NCBI GenBank assembly: GCA_024233545.1
Contig: JACKPL010000005.1
Coordinates: 136,358-200,357 of the forward strand
DNA from: a bacterium
GTDB lineage: Bacteria > Auribacterota > Auribacteria > Auribacterales > Auribacteraceae
Reading direction: 5' to 3'
DNA length: 64,000 nucleotides
The position numbers and the translations under genes were made by a program. Below the pieces are notes generated by a model that was given only the letters and a program-made list of their open reading frames with translations, was not told where the DNA came from and searched no databases. Each line of letters starts with the position of its first letter. Position 1 is the first letter of the stretch. Shown here piece after piece: positions 9,229 to 17,671 of the stretch.

Positions 9229-10482
9229 TTGGAACCACTGAAATATGTAGATGCAGATGTGGCGCACGCTATAGAAAAAGAAGTTGAACGGCAGACATTT
9301 ACGCTAGAATTGATCGCATCGGAGAATTTTGTAAGCCGTGCTGTGCTGGAAGCCCAAGGGTCGGTTCTAACCAATAAATACGCTGAAGGATATCCCGGAA
9401 AACGATGGTATAACGGATGTGAGTATGTTGATATAGTTGAATCAAAGGCCATAGAACGGGCAAAACAGCTTTTTGGCGCCGAACATGTCAATGTTCAGCC
9501 TCACTCAGGGTCTCAAGCAAATACCGCGGTGTATTGCGCTGTGCTTCAACCGGGGGATACAATACTGGCGATGGACCTTGCTCATGGCGGACACCTGACC
9601 CACGGACATAAATTAAATTTTTCTGGATTGTTCTACAACATCGTTTCTTACGGTGTAAAAAGAGATACTGAACAGATTGATTACAGTCAAGTAGAAAAAT
9701 TAGCAAAAGAACATAAACCGAAATTGATAGTTGCCGGTGCAAGTGCATATCCCCGCTTTATTGATTTTAAACGCTTTCGTGAGATTGCCGATTCTGTAGG
9801 AGCATTAGTCATGGTCGATATGGCTCATATTGCAGGACTCATTGCCGGCGGGGTGCATCCTAATCCTGTTCCTTATGCGGAATTTGTGACAACTACAACC
9901 CATAAAACCTTGCGTGGCCCTCGCGCTGGAATGATTCTCTGTCAGGAAAAATTCGCAAAAGATATTGATGTGCGTGTTTTTCCGGGATTGCAAGGAGGGC
10001 CTTTGATGCATGTCATAGCCGCCAAAGCGGTTGCATTTAAAGAAGCATTACAGCCGGAATTCAAATTATATGCTCAGCAAGTGGTGAAGAATGCAAAAGT
10101 TCTTGCACGAGTCCTTGAATCCAACGGATGCCGTATCGTATCAGGCGGCACAGATAATCATATCGTATTGCTTGATGTATCGTCAGTAGGTTTGACGGGA
10201 AAGATTGTTGCTTCCGCACTGGAAGAGGCGGGTGTAACAGTCAATAAAAATCTTATTCCCTATGATGAAAAAAGCCCGTTTGTAACCAGCGGGGTTCGGC
10301 TTGGCACAGCCGCATTGACCACTCGAGGCATGAAAGAAACCGAAATGGAGCAGGTCGGAAAACTTATCAGTACTGTTCTTAAGAATATTGAGAATGAATC
10401 TGCGTTAAAAACCGTACGCAAAGAAGTCTATGCTTTGTGTGAAAGATTTGTAATGTATCAACAGCCAATTGGAACTCTTTAA
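9229..10482 (+). CDS. glyA: Serine hydroxymethyltransferase
   Basis: GlyA is a PLP enzyme that converts serine and THF to glycine and methylene-THF, supplying both the glycine used by PurD and the one-carbon units for PurH. Motifs include TLELIASENFVS, NVQPHSGSQANTAVY, the HGGHLTHGHKLNFSG substrate region and the PLP lysine in VTTTTHKTLRGPRAG. A strong GGGAGG at 9216-9221 is 7 nt before a TTG at 9229, giving 417 residues that begin MEPLKYVDADVA. Two upstream in-frame ATGs (9214 and 9223) overlap or nearly touch that site, so they look like decoys, though an ATG start cannot be excluded. It is the last gene of the purine-linked run. Confidence 0.96.
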   Translation: MEPLKYVDADVAHAIEKEVERQTFTLELIASENFVSRAVLEAQGSVLTNKYAEGYPGKRWYNGCEYVDIVESKAIERAKQLFGAEHVNVQPHSGSQANTAVYCAVLQPGDTILAMDLAHGGHLTHGHKLNFSGLFYNIVSYGVKRDTEQIDYSQVEKLAKEHKPKLIVAGASAYPRFIDFKRFREIADSVGALVMVDMAHIAGLIAGGVHPNPVPYAEFVTTTTHKTLRGPRAGMILCQEKFAKDIDVRVFPGLQGGPLMHVIAAKAVAFKEALQPEFKLYAQQVVKNAKVLARVLESNGCRIVSGGTDNHIVLLDVSSVGLTGKIVASALEEAGVTVNKNLIPYDEKSPFVTSGVRLGTAALTTRGMKETEMEQVGKLISTVLKNIENESALKTVRKEVYALCERFVMYQQPIGTL

Positions 10483-10507
10483 AAAAACTAAAACGCAAGG
10501 GAAACGC

Positions 10508-11467
10508 ATGAAAAAAGCGTTAATTACAGGAATAACAGGACAAGACGGCTCATATTTAGCAGAAAATTTACTGTCTAAAGGATACGAAGTTCATGGCATG
10601 GTAAGGCGTTCAAGTACAGAAACTTTCATGCGTATTGAACACATTAGAGAAAAAATTCATATACATCAGGCGGATTTGCTCGATCAGTTATCACTACTGA
10701 ACCTTATTGAAGAGATTCGCCCTTGTGAATTATATAATTTAGCGGCGCAGTCATTTGTACCGACATCATGGGTTCAGCCGTTTTTAACCGCAGAATTTAC
10801 TGCGGTCGGAGTAACGCGCATTCTTGAAGCAGTTCGCTTGGTCGATAAAAAAATACGCGTCTATCAAGCGTCTAGCAGTGAAATGTTTGGTAAAGTAAAG
10901 GAAATACCTCAAACAGAGGATACTCCGTTTTATCCACGCAGTCCGTATGGAGTGGCAAAAGTGTATGGGCATTGGATAACAATAAATTATCGCGAAAGTT
11001 ATGGGCTTTTTGCATGTTCAGGGATATTATTTAATCATGAATCCCCCCGAAGAGGGAAAGAATTCGTTACACGGAAAATAACCGATGGAGTGGCACGCAT
11101 TAAAGCTGGGTTACAGGATAAACTGTATCTCGGAAACCTTGAAGCAAAACGCGATTGGGGATATGCCGGCGACTATGTCGAGGCGATGTGGCTTATGCTC
11201 CAGCAGGATGCTCCGGACGATTATGTCATTGCTACAGGGGAAACTCATTCCGTAAAAGAATTTTGCGAGATAGCTTTTGATAGAGCCGGCCTTGATTGGG
11301 AAAAATATGTGGAAATTGATCCCCAGTTTTTTCGTCCGGCAGAAGTCGATTGTCTCGTCGGCAATGCAGAAAAAGCGCAAAAAAAACTCGGATGGAAAAG
11401 AAAAGTGGCATTTAAAGAATTAGTCCATCTCATGGTTGACGCAGATTTAAAAAGGTATCAAGTATGA
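10508..11467 (+). CDS. gmd: GDP-mannose 4,6-dehydratase
   Basis: Gmd converts GDP-D-mannose to GDP-4-keto-6-deoxy-D-mannose, the precursor of GDP-rhamnose or GDP-fucose. The short-chain dehydrogenase fold has the Rossmann motif GITGQDGSYLAENL, the NADP-binding VRRSS, the catalytic SSEMFGK and YxxxK in SPYGVAK, and the Gmd-specific NHESPRRGKEFVTRKI. It has about 319 residues, in the shorter bacterial class. The ATG at 10508 has AAGGGAAA upstream and starts exactly at the Rossmann strand (MKKALITG); an earlier frame extension overlapping glyA lacks support. The stop overlaps the next gene (ATGA), pairing it with the reductase. Confidence 0.94.
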   Translation: MKKALITGITGQDGSYLAENLLSKGYEVHGMVRRSSTETFMRIEHIREKIHIHQADLLDQLSLLNLIEEIRPCELYNLAAQSFVPTSWVQPFLTAEFTAVGVTRILEAVRLVDKKIRVYQASSSEMFGKVKEIPQTEDTPFYPRSPYGVAKVYGHWITINYRESYGLFACSGILFNHESPRRGKEFVTRKITDGVARIKAGLQDKLYLGNLEAKRDWGYAGDYVEAMWLMLQQDAPDDYVIATGETHSVKEFCEIAFDRAGLDWEKYVEIDPQFFRPAEVDCLVGNAEKAQKKLGWKRKVAFKELVHLMVDADLKRYQV

Positions 11468-12417
11468 AAAAAGCCCTTGTGACCGGAATATGCGGGTTTG
11501 TTGGACAGTATCTTGCTCATGCATTGCTTGAACGAGGATATCAAGTCTATGGAGTTTACCATCAGGAATCCGACCTCAACGCATATCCTGAAGAAATCTT
11601 TAATGATATAACTTTTTTTCAATGCGATATTGCTCATAAAGGGAGCGTAACCTCGATTATTTCATACCTTGATTTAGATGTCATTTTTCATCTTGCCGGA
11701 ATTACATTTATTCCTATGGCGGAAGCTGACCTTGAGACAGCGTTTCAAGTGAATGTATTCGGAACGGAAAATATCCTCAATGCTATTAAACATAAAAAGG
11801 GATGTAAATTTGTTTATATCAGTTCGAGTGAGGTTTATGCTCCGCAACCTCCGGATAAAATGCCTTATACTGAGGAACATCCTATTGCGCCATCAAATAT
11901 TTATGGGATAACGAAACATTCATCTGAAATGATGTGTGCTGTACATGCGCGGAAATGGGCAACGCCGTATTTGGTGTTTCGTCCGTTCAATCATATCGGA
12001 CCGCGGCAAAATAAATTATTTGTTGCGTCTGACTTTGCTTGTCAGATTGCCATGATTGAAAAGGGCTTAAAAAAGCCGGAACTATCAGTTGGCAACATTG
12101 ATACAATGCGTGATTTTTCAGATGTGAGAGATGTTGTTCAAGGGTATGTCATTGCATCGGAGAAAATAGACCGGAATGAAACATATAATATTTGTTCCGG
12201 TAACGCATGTAGAATTGAAGATTTGTTAAAACAACTAATAGAACTGTCACATGTGCCGATAAAATTATCAGTTAACCCTTCAAAATTTCGGAAAACTGAA
12301 AACCCTGTTATACAGGGCAGTTACGCAAAACTGAATAGAGATGCAGGATGGGAACCGAAAATTCCTTTAAGGCAATCTCTCAAGGATATCTTAGATTATT
12401 GGAGATCAACTGTATAA
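11464..12417 (+). CDS. rmd: GDP-6-deoxy-D-mannose reductase-like NAD-dependent epimerase/dehydratase
   Basis: This 317-residue short-chain dehydrogenase probably reduces the Gmd product at C4 to give GDP-D-rhamnose. The Rossmann motif is TGICGFVGQYLAHALL, the catalytic triad is SSSEV with YGITK, and the stretch FRPFNHIGPRQNKLFVASDF with RDFSDVRDVVQGY is characteristic of Rmd. Its start overlaps gmd by 4 nt, strengthening the pairing. A fucose synthase (epimerase-reductase) is the main alternative but has different diagnostic motifs. GDP-D-rhamnose would feed O-antigen or exopolysaccharide, in line with the glycosyltransferase group 12 kb downstream. Confidence 0.82.
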   Translation: MKKALVTGICGFVGQYLAHALLERGYQVYGVYHQESDLNAYPEEIFNDITFFQCDIAHKGSVTSIISYLDLDVIFHLAGITFIPMAEADLETAFQVNVFGTENILNAIKHKKGCKFVYISSSEVYAPQPPDKMPYTEEHPIAPSNIYGITKHSSEMMCAVHARKWATPYLVFRPFNHIGPRQNKLFVASDFACQIAMIEKGLKKPELSVGNIDTMRDFSDVRDVVQGYVIASEKIDRNETYNICSGNACRIEDLLKQLIELSHVPIKLSVNPSKFRKTENPVIQGSYAKLNRDAGWEPKIPLRQSLKDILDYWRSTV

Positions 12418-12436
12418 AACAGTTGAATAACGTTCT

Positions 12437-13249
12437 ATGGAACTCTGGGTTGCGGTAATTTTAGGCATTGTTCAAGGGCTTACTGAATTTCTTCCTATCA
12501 GCAGTTCAGCTCACCTTGCGATACTGCAAAAAATATTTCCCGTACAAGACAATTTGGAAATGTTTTTCGATTTGACTATCCATATGGGTACCCTGTTTGC
12601 AGTTACGGTATTCTATTTTGAAGACATCCGAAAAATTGCTCATTCCATTATGATACGACCGTCGGGCTGGAATAAAGCATTTGAAACAGATTTTAATTTT
12701 CGATTGGCATATTATATTATGCTTAGTACACTTTTTACTGGTGTTGCAGGACTTTTATTCCGTGACCTTGTTGAACAAGCATTTAGAAATGTTCATCTTG
12801 TGGCTTATGCGCTAATGTGTACCGGCTTGTTGTTGTTGATTGTGGAGAGAAAAAGCAAAAAATCCCGCCATTTTGATGCTTTCTCATGGCGTGATGCGCT
12901 TATTATAGGTGTTTTCCAAACATGGGCATTATTCCCTGGAATTTCGCGGTCAGGAACGACTATTGCATGTGCCATGATGCTCGGTTTTGCAAAGTCAGAT
13001 TCGGCACGGTACTCTTTTCTTCTTTCAATACCCGCAATTATCGGTGCTTTTAGCCTGCAATTGTTAGAAATGCTGAATATGGGGATTGAATTGGCTTGGC
13101 TTAAACCGTTGGCGGTTGGTTTTATATGTTCGCTTTTTTTCGGATATTTAGCGATTAAATTGATTCTCTTAGTACTTCGAGGAAACAAGTTATTTTGTTT
13201 TTCGATATATTGTTGGGTTTTATCTTTGATAGTTCTTCTCTTTTTATAA
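12437..13249 (+). CDS. uppP: Undecaprenyl-diphosphatase (BacA/UppP family)
   Basis: UppP recycles undecaprenyl diphosphate to the monophosphate lipid carrier used for peptidoglycan and O-antigen units. It is an integral membrane protein of 270 residues with about seven or eight hydrophobic segments. The two inverted-topology active-site motifs are present: GLTEFLPISSSAHL near residue 15 and GISRSGTTIACAMMLG near residue 170. Its place after gmd and rmd suggests coupling of lipid-carrier supply with glycan precursor synthesis. The C-terminus runs close to the bidirectional terminator at 13263. No strong ribosome-binding site is seen, but the 19-nt gap after rmd fits co-translation. Confidence 0.96.
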   Translation: MELWVAVILGIVQGLTEFLPISSSAHLAILQKIFPVQDNLEMFFDLTIHMGTLFAVTVFYFEDIRKIAHSIMIRPSGWNKAFETDFNFRLAYYIMLSTLFTGVAGLLFRDLVEQAFRNVHLVAYALMCTGLLLLIVERKSKKSRHFDAFSWRDALIIGVFQTWALFPGISRSGTTIACAMMLGFAKSDSARYSFLLSIPAIIGAFSLQLLEMLNMGIELAWLKPLAVGFICSLFFGYLAIKLILLVLRGNKLFCFSIYCWVLSLIVLLFL

Positions 13250-13262
13250 AGATACACAATAA

Positions 13263-13297
13263 AAAAACCTTCCACTCGAACTGAATGGAAGGTTTTT
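13263..13297. terminator. Bidirectional intrinsic terminator between uppP and tRNA-Ala
   Basis: A perfect 12-bp inverted repeat (AAAAACCTTCCA and TGGAAGGTTTTT, loop of 11 nt) is flanked by A-runs and T-runs on both sides. It can end the uppP transcript on the plus strand and the nqr/tRNA-Ala transcript on the minus strand. Confidence 0.85.
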
Positions 13298-13303
13298 AAT
13301 TTA

Positions 13304-13376
13304 TGGAGGATAGCGGGTTCGAACCGCTGACCCCAACGCTGCCAGCGTTGTGCTCTCCCAGCTGAGCTAATCCCCC
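13304..13376 (-). tRNA. tRNA-Ala (anticodon GGC)
   Basis: The minus strand folds as a complete 73-nt cloverleaf. The acceptor stem GGGGGAT pairs with ATCCTCC (one G-U pair), the D stem is GCTC/GAGC, and the anticodon stem CAACG/CGTTG encloses the loop CTGGCAG, giving anticodon GGC. The T arm contains GGTTCGAAC. The discriminator is A73 and CCA is not encoded. The first base directly follows the TAA stop of nqrF, so the tRNA is probably processed from the nqr transcript. Confidence 0.96.
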
Positions 13377-14468
13377 TTATGAAAACTTATCGTAATAAAC
13401 TTTGCTTACATCCATGCCAAGCTTAGTTAACACAGAAATACAGGCATCGATCATTCCGGGGCTTCCGCATAAATATGCTTCAGCTTGTGGAGCGTTTTTA
13501 ACACTGCGTTCTACCGCGTGGGTTACAAACCCTTTTTCCCCGATATATCCGTTTTGCGGCGTTGCAACAACGGGAACGATCTTAAATTTAAGCGATGATT
13601 CAAATTCCTTTTTGAGCTCGTCAATGAGGAATAAATCGCGTTCGGTATTGCCTCCGAAAAAGTAGACAGCTTCTCGGGAATTTTTTGTATTTTTCATATG
13701 GTGAAGTATGCATTTGATGGGAGCCATACCGGAACCGCCAGCGATGAAGAGAATAGGTGCGCTAGTATCGGCGAGCCTGAATTCTCCATAAGGCCCATTT
13801 AGTTTTACAGTATCGCCAACTTTTAAGTGTTCAAAACAATATGTAGTACATATCCCGTCGGGTACTAACCTTATAATAAGCTCAATATAACCTTTATCAG
13901 CGGGATCGGATGAAATGGAATATGCACGGTAAACTTCTTCGGAACCATTTATTGACGGTGCAAATAGCTGAACATACTGTCCGGGGACGTATTCTATTGT
14001 TTGAGGGTTTTCCAGCTTGAATCGAAATTGCTTTATATCATAAGTTAAATCTTTTATATCAGCACAAGTGCAGATATATTCTTTTACTGACAATAATTCT
14101 TCTGGAATAAAAATATCGATATTATTTCTTACTTTGACTTGACATGATAGGCGGATCGAATTTTCAAGCTCCTTTTTATCTAAATATGGTTCTTCAGTAG
14201 GCAACAAAGGACCTGCGCCTTCAATAACTTTAACTTTGCAGTATCCGCATGTCCCTTTTCCACCGCATGCGCTCGGTATGAAAATTTTTTGCTGGACAAG
14301 CGCTTCAAGCAATGGAATACCGCCATTGATATTGAATTGAGTGTCCTTGTTTAAAGTTATAGTACATTCGCCATAATTTGCTATAAATTTGTCTGCGAGA
14401 ACTATAATTCCGGCAAGCAATGCACCAAATGCGCTAATTATAGTAACTGATAATAAAGTTGTCAGCAT
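13377..14468 (-). CDS. nqrF: Na+-translocating NADH:quinone reductase subunit F
   Basis: NqrF is the NADH-oxidising entry subunit of the sodium pump, passing electrons from NADH through FAD to a [2Fe-2S] centre. An N-terminal membrane helix (about residues 5-25) precedes a ferredoxin domain with ligands Cys68, Cys74, Cys77 (CGGKGTCGYC) and Cys109 (LSCQ). The flavin-reductase domain follows with RAYSISS for FAD, LFIAGGSGMAPIKCIL for NADH and YLCGSPGMID near the end. At 363 residues it is about 40 shorter than Vibrio NqrF, mostly because the FAD domain lacks an insertion present there. It is the last gene of nqrB-F, and its stop directly abuts tRNA-Ala. Confidence 0.92.
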   Translation of the reverse strand: MLTTLLSVTIISAFGALLAGIIVLADKFIANYGECTITLNKDTQFNINGGIPLLEALVQQKIFIPSACGGKGTCGYCKVKVIEGAGPLLPTEEPYLDKKELENSIRLSCQVKVRNNIDIFIPEELLSVKEYICTCADIKDLTYDIKQFRFKLENPQTIEYVPGQYVQLFAPSINGSEEVYRAYSISSDPADKGYIELIIRLVPDGICTTYCFEHLKVGDTVKLNGPYGEFRLADTSAPILFIAGGSGMAPIKCILHHMKNTKNSREAVYFFGGNTERDLFLIDELKKEFESSLKFKIVPVVATPQNGYIGEKGFVTHAVERSVKNAPQAEAYLCGSPGMIDACISVLTKLGMDVSKVYYDKFS

Positions 14469-14497
14469 GGTGAACTTATATTCCCTTGCTTTTGATG

Positions 14498-15100
14498 TTA
14501 TTGTCCTTGTAATACGCCGGTAAACCCAATAAATGCGAGCGCCATCATTCCGGCTATAATTAATGTTATTCCAGGCCCTTGCAACCCCTTAGGGATTTTG
14601 TTAATAACAAGCCGTTTCCTAATGCCTGCCATCGACACAATTGCCAGCATCCAACCGACACCGCTTCCGAACCCGTAAGCAACAGAACCCACTAAGGAAT
14701 AATCTCGTATGACCATAAAAAGAGAAGCGCCGAGTATTGCACAGTTGACTGTAATAAGAGGTAAAAATATACCGAGATTGGTATAGAGCAAAGGAGAATA
14801 GCGTTCAAGTACCATTTCTACAAACTGCACAAAAGCCGCAATGGTAATAATAAACATGATAAACCTGAAAAACTCAAGCTGGAACGGTATTAAAATATAA
14901 TGATACGTCAACCAATTAAGGAGACAGGTAAATGTTAAAACAAATACCACAGCCATGCCCAAACCAAATGCTGTTTTTACTTCTTTAGAAACTGCAATAA
15001 ACGGGCACATCCCCAGAAAATAACTCAAAAGAATATTGCCGGTAAAAATTGATGAAAAACAAATGATAACTATATTGATAAATTCATTGCTATTGGTCAT
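14498..15100 (-). CDS. nqrE: Na+-translocating NADH:quinone reductase subunit E
   Basis: This is one of the paired membrane subunits (NqrD/NqrE, homologous to RnfE/RnfA) that form the sodium channel and hold an intramembrane iron centre. The 200-residue protein has about six hydrophobic segments. It carries the characteristic early helix SSIFTGNILLSYFLGMCPFIAVSK with a conserved Cys, and NCAILGASLF around residue 120 with the second Cys. These two cysteines fit the ligands of the intramembrane [2Fe-2S] site shared by NqrD and NqrE. The start overlaps the nqrD stop by 4 nt. RnfA is the close homologue; the presence of nqrF in the operon favours the Nqr name. Confidence 0.92.
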   Translation of the reverse strand: MTNSNEFINIVIICFSSIFTGNILLSYFLGMCPFIAVSKEVKTAFGLGMAVVFVLTFTCLLNWLTYHYILIPFQLEFFRFIMFIITIAAFVQFVEMVLERYSPLLYTNLGIFLPLITVNCAILGASLFMVIRDYSLVGSVAYGFGSGVGWMLAIVSMAGIRKRLVINKIPKGLQGPGITLIIAGMMALAFIGFTGVLQGQ

Positions 15101-15729
15101 TTTTTGTCGTCCTCTTCATCCTTTTGAAATGTCCTGAACATCCAAATCACAAGTGCGAGAGTAAAAAAAGCACCCGGCGGCATGACCATAATAATCCATT
15201 TATCCCAATGCGAAGAAAAGAAAGGCATAGGTATCCCAAGGATTGAGCCCATGCCGATCAGCTCACGTATTATTGAAATAATCAGTAATATACATGAATA
15301 TCCGACGCCCATAAAGAACCCGTCAATAGCGGATGGGATAGCGGGGTATTTACCTGCATAAGCTTCGCATCGCCCCATAATAATACAATTAGTAATAATG
15401 AGTCCGACGTATGGGCCGAGGCTGGTGCTCATTTCCGGCCAATATGCTTTAAGGAAAATGTCTACCAAAATTACATAGAATGCAATCACAAGTGTTTGAA
15501 CCATCATGCGTATCCGGCGGGGAGTAGAGTTCCTCATCAGTGAAATAGTGAGCGAACTAAGTGTTGTTGTAAAAGTGAGCGCGGTACACATAACGATTGT
15601 ATTTAACACAAGGTTTGTAACAGCTAATGTACTGCAAATTCCCAGAACTTGCCGGAATATCGGATTATCTTTCCAAATGCCTTGGAGAATTATCTCTTGA
15701 GATTCATTCTTTGTTGTTGCAACTGCCAT
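15097..15729 (-). CDS. nqrD: Na+-translocating NADH:quinone reductase subunit D
   Basis: NqrD is a polytopic membrane subunit paired with NqrE. The 210-residue sequence has an N-terminal amphipathic stretch (NPIFRQVLGICSTLAVTN, with a conserved Cys) and the family helix VGLIITNCIIMGRCEAYAG, again with conserved Cys residues. About six membrane segments are visible. The gene lies between nqrC and nqrE, and its stop overlaps the nqrE start, as in known nqr operons. RnfE is the homologous alternative. Confidence 0.92.
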   Translation of the reverse strand: MAVATTKNESQEIILQGIWKDNPIFRQVLGICSTLAVTNLVLNTIVMCTALTFTTTLSSLTISLMRNSTPRRIRMMVQTLVIAFYVILVDIFLKAYWPEMSTSLGPYVGLIITNCIIMGRCEAYAGKYPAIPSAIDGFFMGVGYSCILLIISIIRELIGMGSILGIPMPFFSSHWDKWIIMVMPPGAFFTLALVIWMFRTFQKDEEDDKK

Positions 15730-15744
15730 GCAAGATATCTCCTG

Positions 15745-16356
15745 TTAAATGGCTGACATAGCGTTACGCCAGTCAGTCAGTTGTTGGCTTAAAAATTTAT
15801 TGAGCCGAGTGCTTGTTTGTGTGGCTCCAGTAACCGCTTGTACTTCAGAAGCATTAAGTATTGAACCGACCGGCTTGATTTGAAATGCGATTCCTGTTTC
15901 TGCAAGTATTTTTCCAATAAATTGTTTTCTAAAAGGTTCTTGAGCAATTTCAGCACCTAACCCGGGCGTTTCCGATTGCCGGTAAAAATAGATTCCGGTG
16001 ATGGTTGTTTTGTCGGAAGCTATACCGACTACGCCGTATATCGTATCCCAGAATCCTTTTCCAGAAATAGGGAGTGCATACCCTTTGATGGCGTTTCCTT
16101 CCCGATAAACATATGCCCCAGCCGATTTATCGTTCGGGGGAGCAATTTTTTCAAGGTACAGTGCATGAAGCGCTATTGATGTTACATCTTTTTCTATAGT
16201 AATCGGCAAGGATTTTAAAACGGCAAATTCAAAATTTAATTGTTGGTTTGCTTCAACGCGCTCTTTAGTTGCACTAGATAAACCAATGAGAATTATGCTG
16301 AATAAAAATGTCACTACAAACATATATGCAATGGGGTACCACGGCTTATCTTTCAT
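15745..16356 (-). CDS. nqrC: Na+-translocating NADH:quinone reductase subunit C
   Basis: NqrC carries a covalently attached FMN on the periplasmic side. A single N-terminal membrane helix (about residues 8-26) is followed by an FMN-binding domain. The flavinylation motif near the C-terminus is TGATQTS (family consensus S/T-G-A-T-x-T), the second Thr being the expected FMN attachment site. GFWDTIYGVVGI and ETPGLGAEI are also NqrC/RnfG landmarks. At 203 residues it is shorter than Vibrio NqrC (about 257) and closer to RnfG in size. An ApbE flavin transferase is required and is not in this window. The start overlaps nqrB by 4 nt. Confidence 0.9.
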   Translation of the reverse strand: MKDKPWYPIAYMFVVTFLFSIILIGLSSATKERVEANQQLNFEFAVLKSLPITIEKDVTSIALHALYLEKIAPPNDKSAGAYVYREGNAIKGYALPISGKGFWDTIYGVVGIASDKTTITGIYFYRQSETPGLGAEIAQEPFRKQFIGKILAETGIAFQIKPVGSILNASEVQAVTGATQTSTRLNKFLSQQLTDWRNAMSAI

Positions 16357-17342
16357 GCGATGACACCTTCGGTATTTTGCTTTTTGAGTTTCTTCTGTTT
16401 TTGAGTTTCGGTAATGGCATAATCGATAATTGGCGCAAACATATTTCCGATCAGTATGGCAAACATAAATCCATTATAAAAGACTGAATAATTAGTCATT
16501 ATTGTGGCAAACAAGGCAATCATAATACCATAGATTATTCGTCCGGTGTCGGTTTTGGGAGCGCTGATCGGATCAGTAGCCATGAAGAATGCGCCGAACA
16601 GAAAACCGCTTCCGCATACCATGCGCACGCCATCAGGTACAGACGGGTTGCCTAATAAAGAAAGGATTTGATTGAAAACAAAATATGATGCAATGAGAGA
16701 AATAATGATCTTGCGATTTGCAGTGTTGGTGTAGTATAGATATATTCCCCCAATGAGAATGAGTAAAACGCTTGTTACTCCCATAGCGCCCGGAATACGC
16801 CCTAGAAGCAAATCGGAGAAAGAAGGGACAGCGTGATCAAACTTTAACACTGCCATTGGCGTAGCGGATGTAATAAATTCGCTGGAGGATGCAGTTGTCC
16901 ACTGGGCCAAAGCGCCCCATATCCCTCGTGCCGGTTCTGCCCATTGCGACGTCATCGGTAATGGGAAGCATACGTAAGAAAAACAGCGGGCGGCAATAGC
17001 CGGATTGAAAATGTTTTTCCCGAATCCGCCGAACACTTCTTTGATAAGCGCGATGGCGAAAACCATGCCGATAACAACAATATGCAAAGGAATTGTCGGG
17101 GGGAGTGTTAACGAATAGAGTATGCCGGTTACCAGAACCGATTCGGTTGCCGATTCACCTCGTTTTTTGCAGAAAAAAAGTTCTGTGAGAAATCCTGATA
17201 AACAGGCAACAGCAAGAACTAACAAAGAACGCCACCCGAAGAAATAGACCGAACCTGCAATGCATGGTGCTGTTGCAATCATCACTTTCCGCATGATGGT
17301 CTGCTTTTTTAGTAAAGGCACAACACTTTTTTTATCGGTCAT
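16353..17342 (-). CDS. nqrB: NqrB/RnfD-type membrane flavoprotein subunit
   Basis: NqrB is the large membrane subunit that holds a covalent FMN and riboflavin and contacts quinone. About nine or ten hydrophobic segments are visible in 329 residues. The motifs IKEVFGGFGKNIFNPA and FFMATDPISAP are diagnostic of NqrB/RnfD. The likely FMN-attachment threonine is in TSATPMAV. Vibrio NqrB has about 410 residues; this protein lacks much of the N-terminal extension and is RnfD-sized. It is the first gene of the operon, with no nqrA upstream. I keep the Nqr name because the operon ends in nqrF, but subunit-level assignment between NqrB and RnfD is uncertain. Confidence 0.82.
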   Translation of the reverse strand: MTDKKSVVPLLKKQTIMRKVMIATAPCIAGSVYFFGWRSLLVLAVACLSGFLTELFFCKKRGESATESVLVTGILYSLTLPPTIPLHIVVIGMVFAIALIKEVFGGFGKNIFNPAIAARCFSYVCFPLPMTSQWAEPARGIWGALAQWTTASSSEFITSATPMAVLKFDHAVPSFSDLLLGRIPGAMGVTSVLLILIGGIYLYYTNTANRKIIISLIASYFVFNQILSLLGNPSVPDGVRMVCGSGFLFGAFFMATDPISAPKTDTGRIIYGIMIALFATIMTNYSVFYNGFMFAILIGNMFAPIIDYAITETQKQKKLKKQNTEGVIA

Positions 17343-17671
17343 TCTTAATAAATCCTATTATTAAAATAACTATAACACTTTTAAAGTTATTTTGTGTGGC
17401 ACAGCATAGTTATTAGGGTAAATTGAGATAATAATGAATAAGAATATCAACCATCAATAAAGAATTCAATCATAGTCATATTCTTTAATTTGTCAATATC
17501 AAAATTCCTGAATTGCCTTTAAAAAATAAAAAATTACTATTCTTGATAGTTGAATGGATATCTGTTTTTTATGCAGTTTTGCAGATATATGAAAAAAGTT
17601 TGGCGGCGGCGATACTAAAACCGGTTTTATAGCACTGTGTTTACCGCTTGTTTTAATGAACGATATTCTAT
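17343..17671. other. Intergenic region between the nqr operon and the chemoreceptor gene
   Basis: This 329-nt AT-rich stretch holds no convincing gene. It contains the nqr promoter candidate. The MCP gene ends at 17672 on the same strand, so any MCP terminator should lie in the right-hand part, but I see no strong stem followed by a T-run. No remnant of nqrA is visible. Confidence 0.6.
17469..17496 (-). promoter_or_regulatory. Candidate sigma-70 promoter for nqrBCDEF
   Basis: On the minus strand, TTGACA at 17496-17491 and TATGAT at 17474-17469 are separated by 16 nt, about 127 nt upstream of the nqrB start. Both boxes are near consensus and face the operon. Confidence 0.6.

Noticed and set aside
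13377..17342. Calling the complex Rnf instead of Nqr
   Set aside because: The last gene encodes the NqrF architecture (membrane helix, [2Fe-2S] domain, FAD/NADH domain), and rnfB and rnfC are absent.
17343..17671. A possible nqrA remnant upstream of nqrB
   Set aside because: No frame shows NqrA-like sequence; the region is AT-rich with only a promoter candidate.
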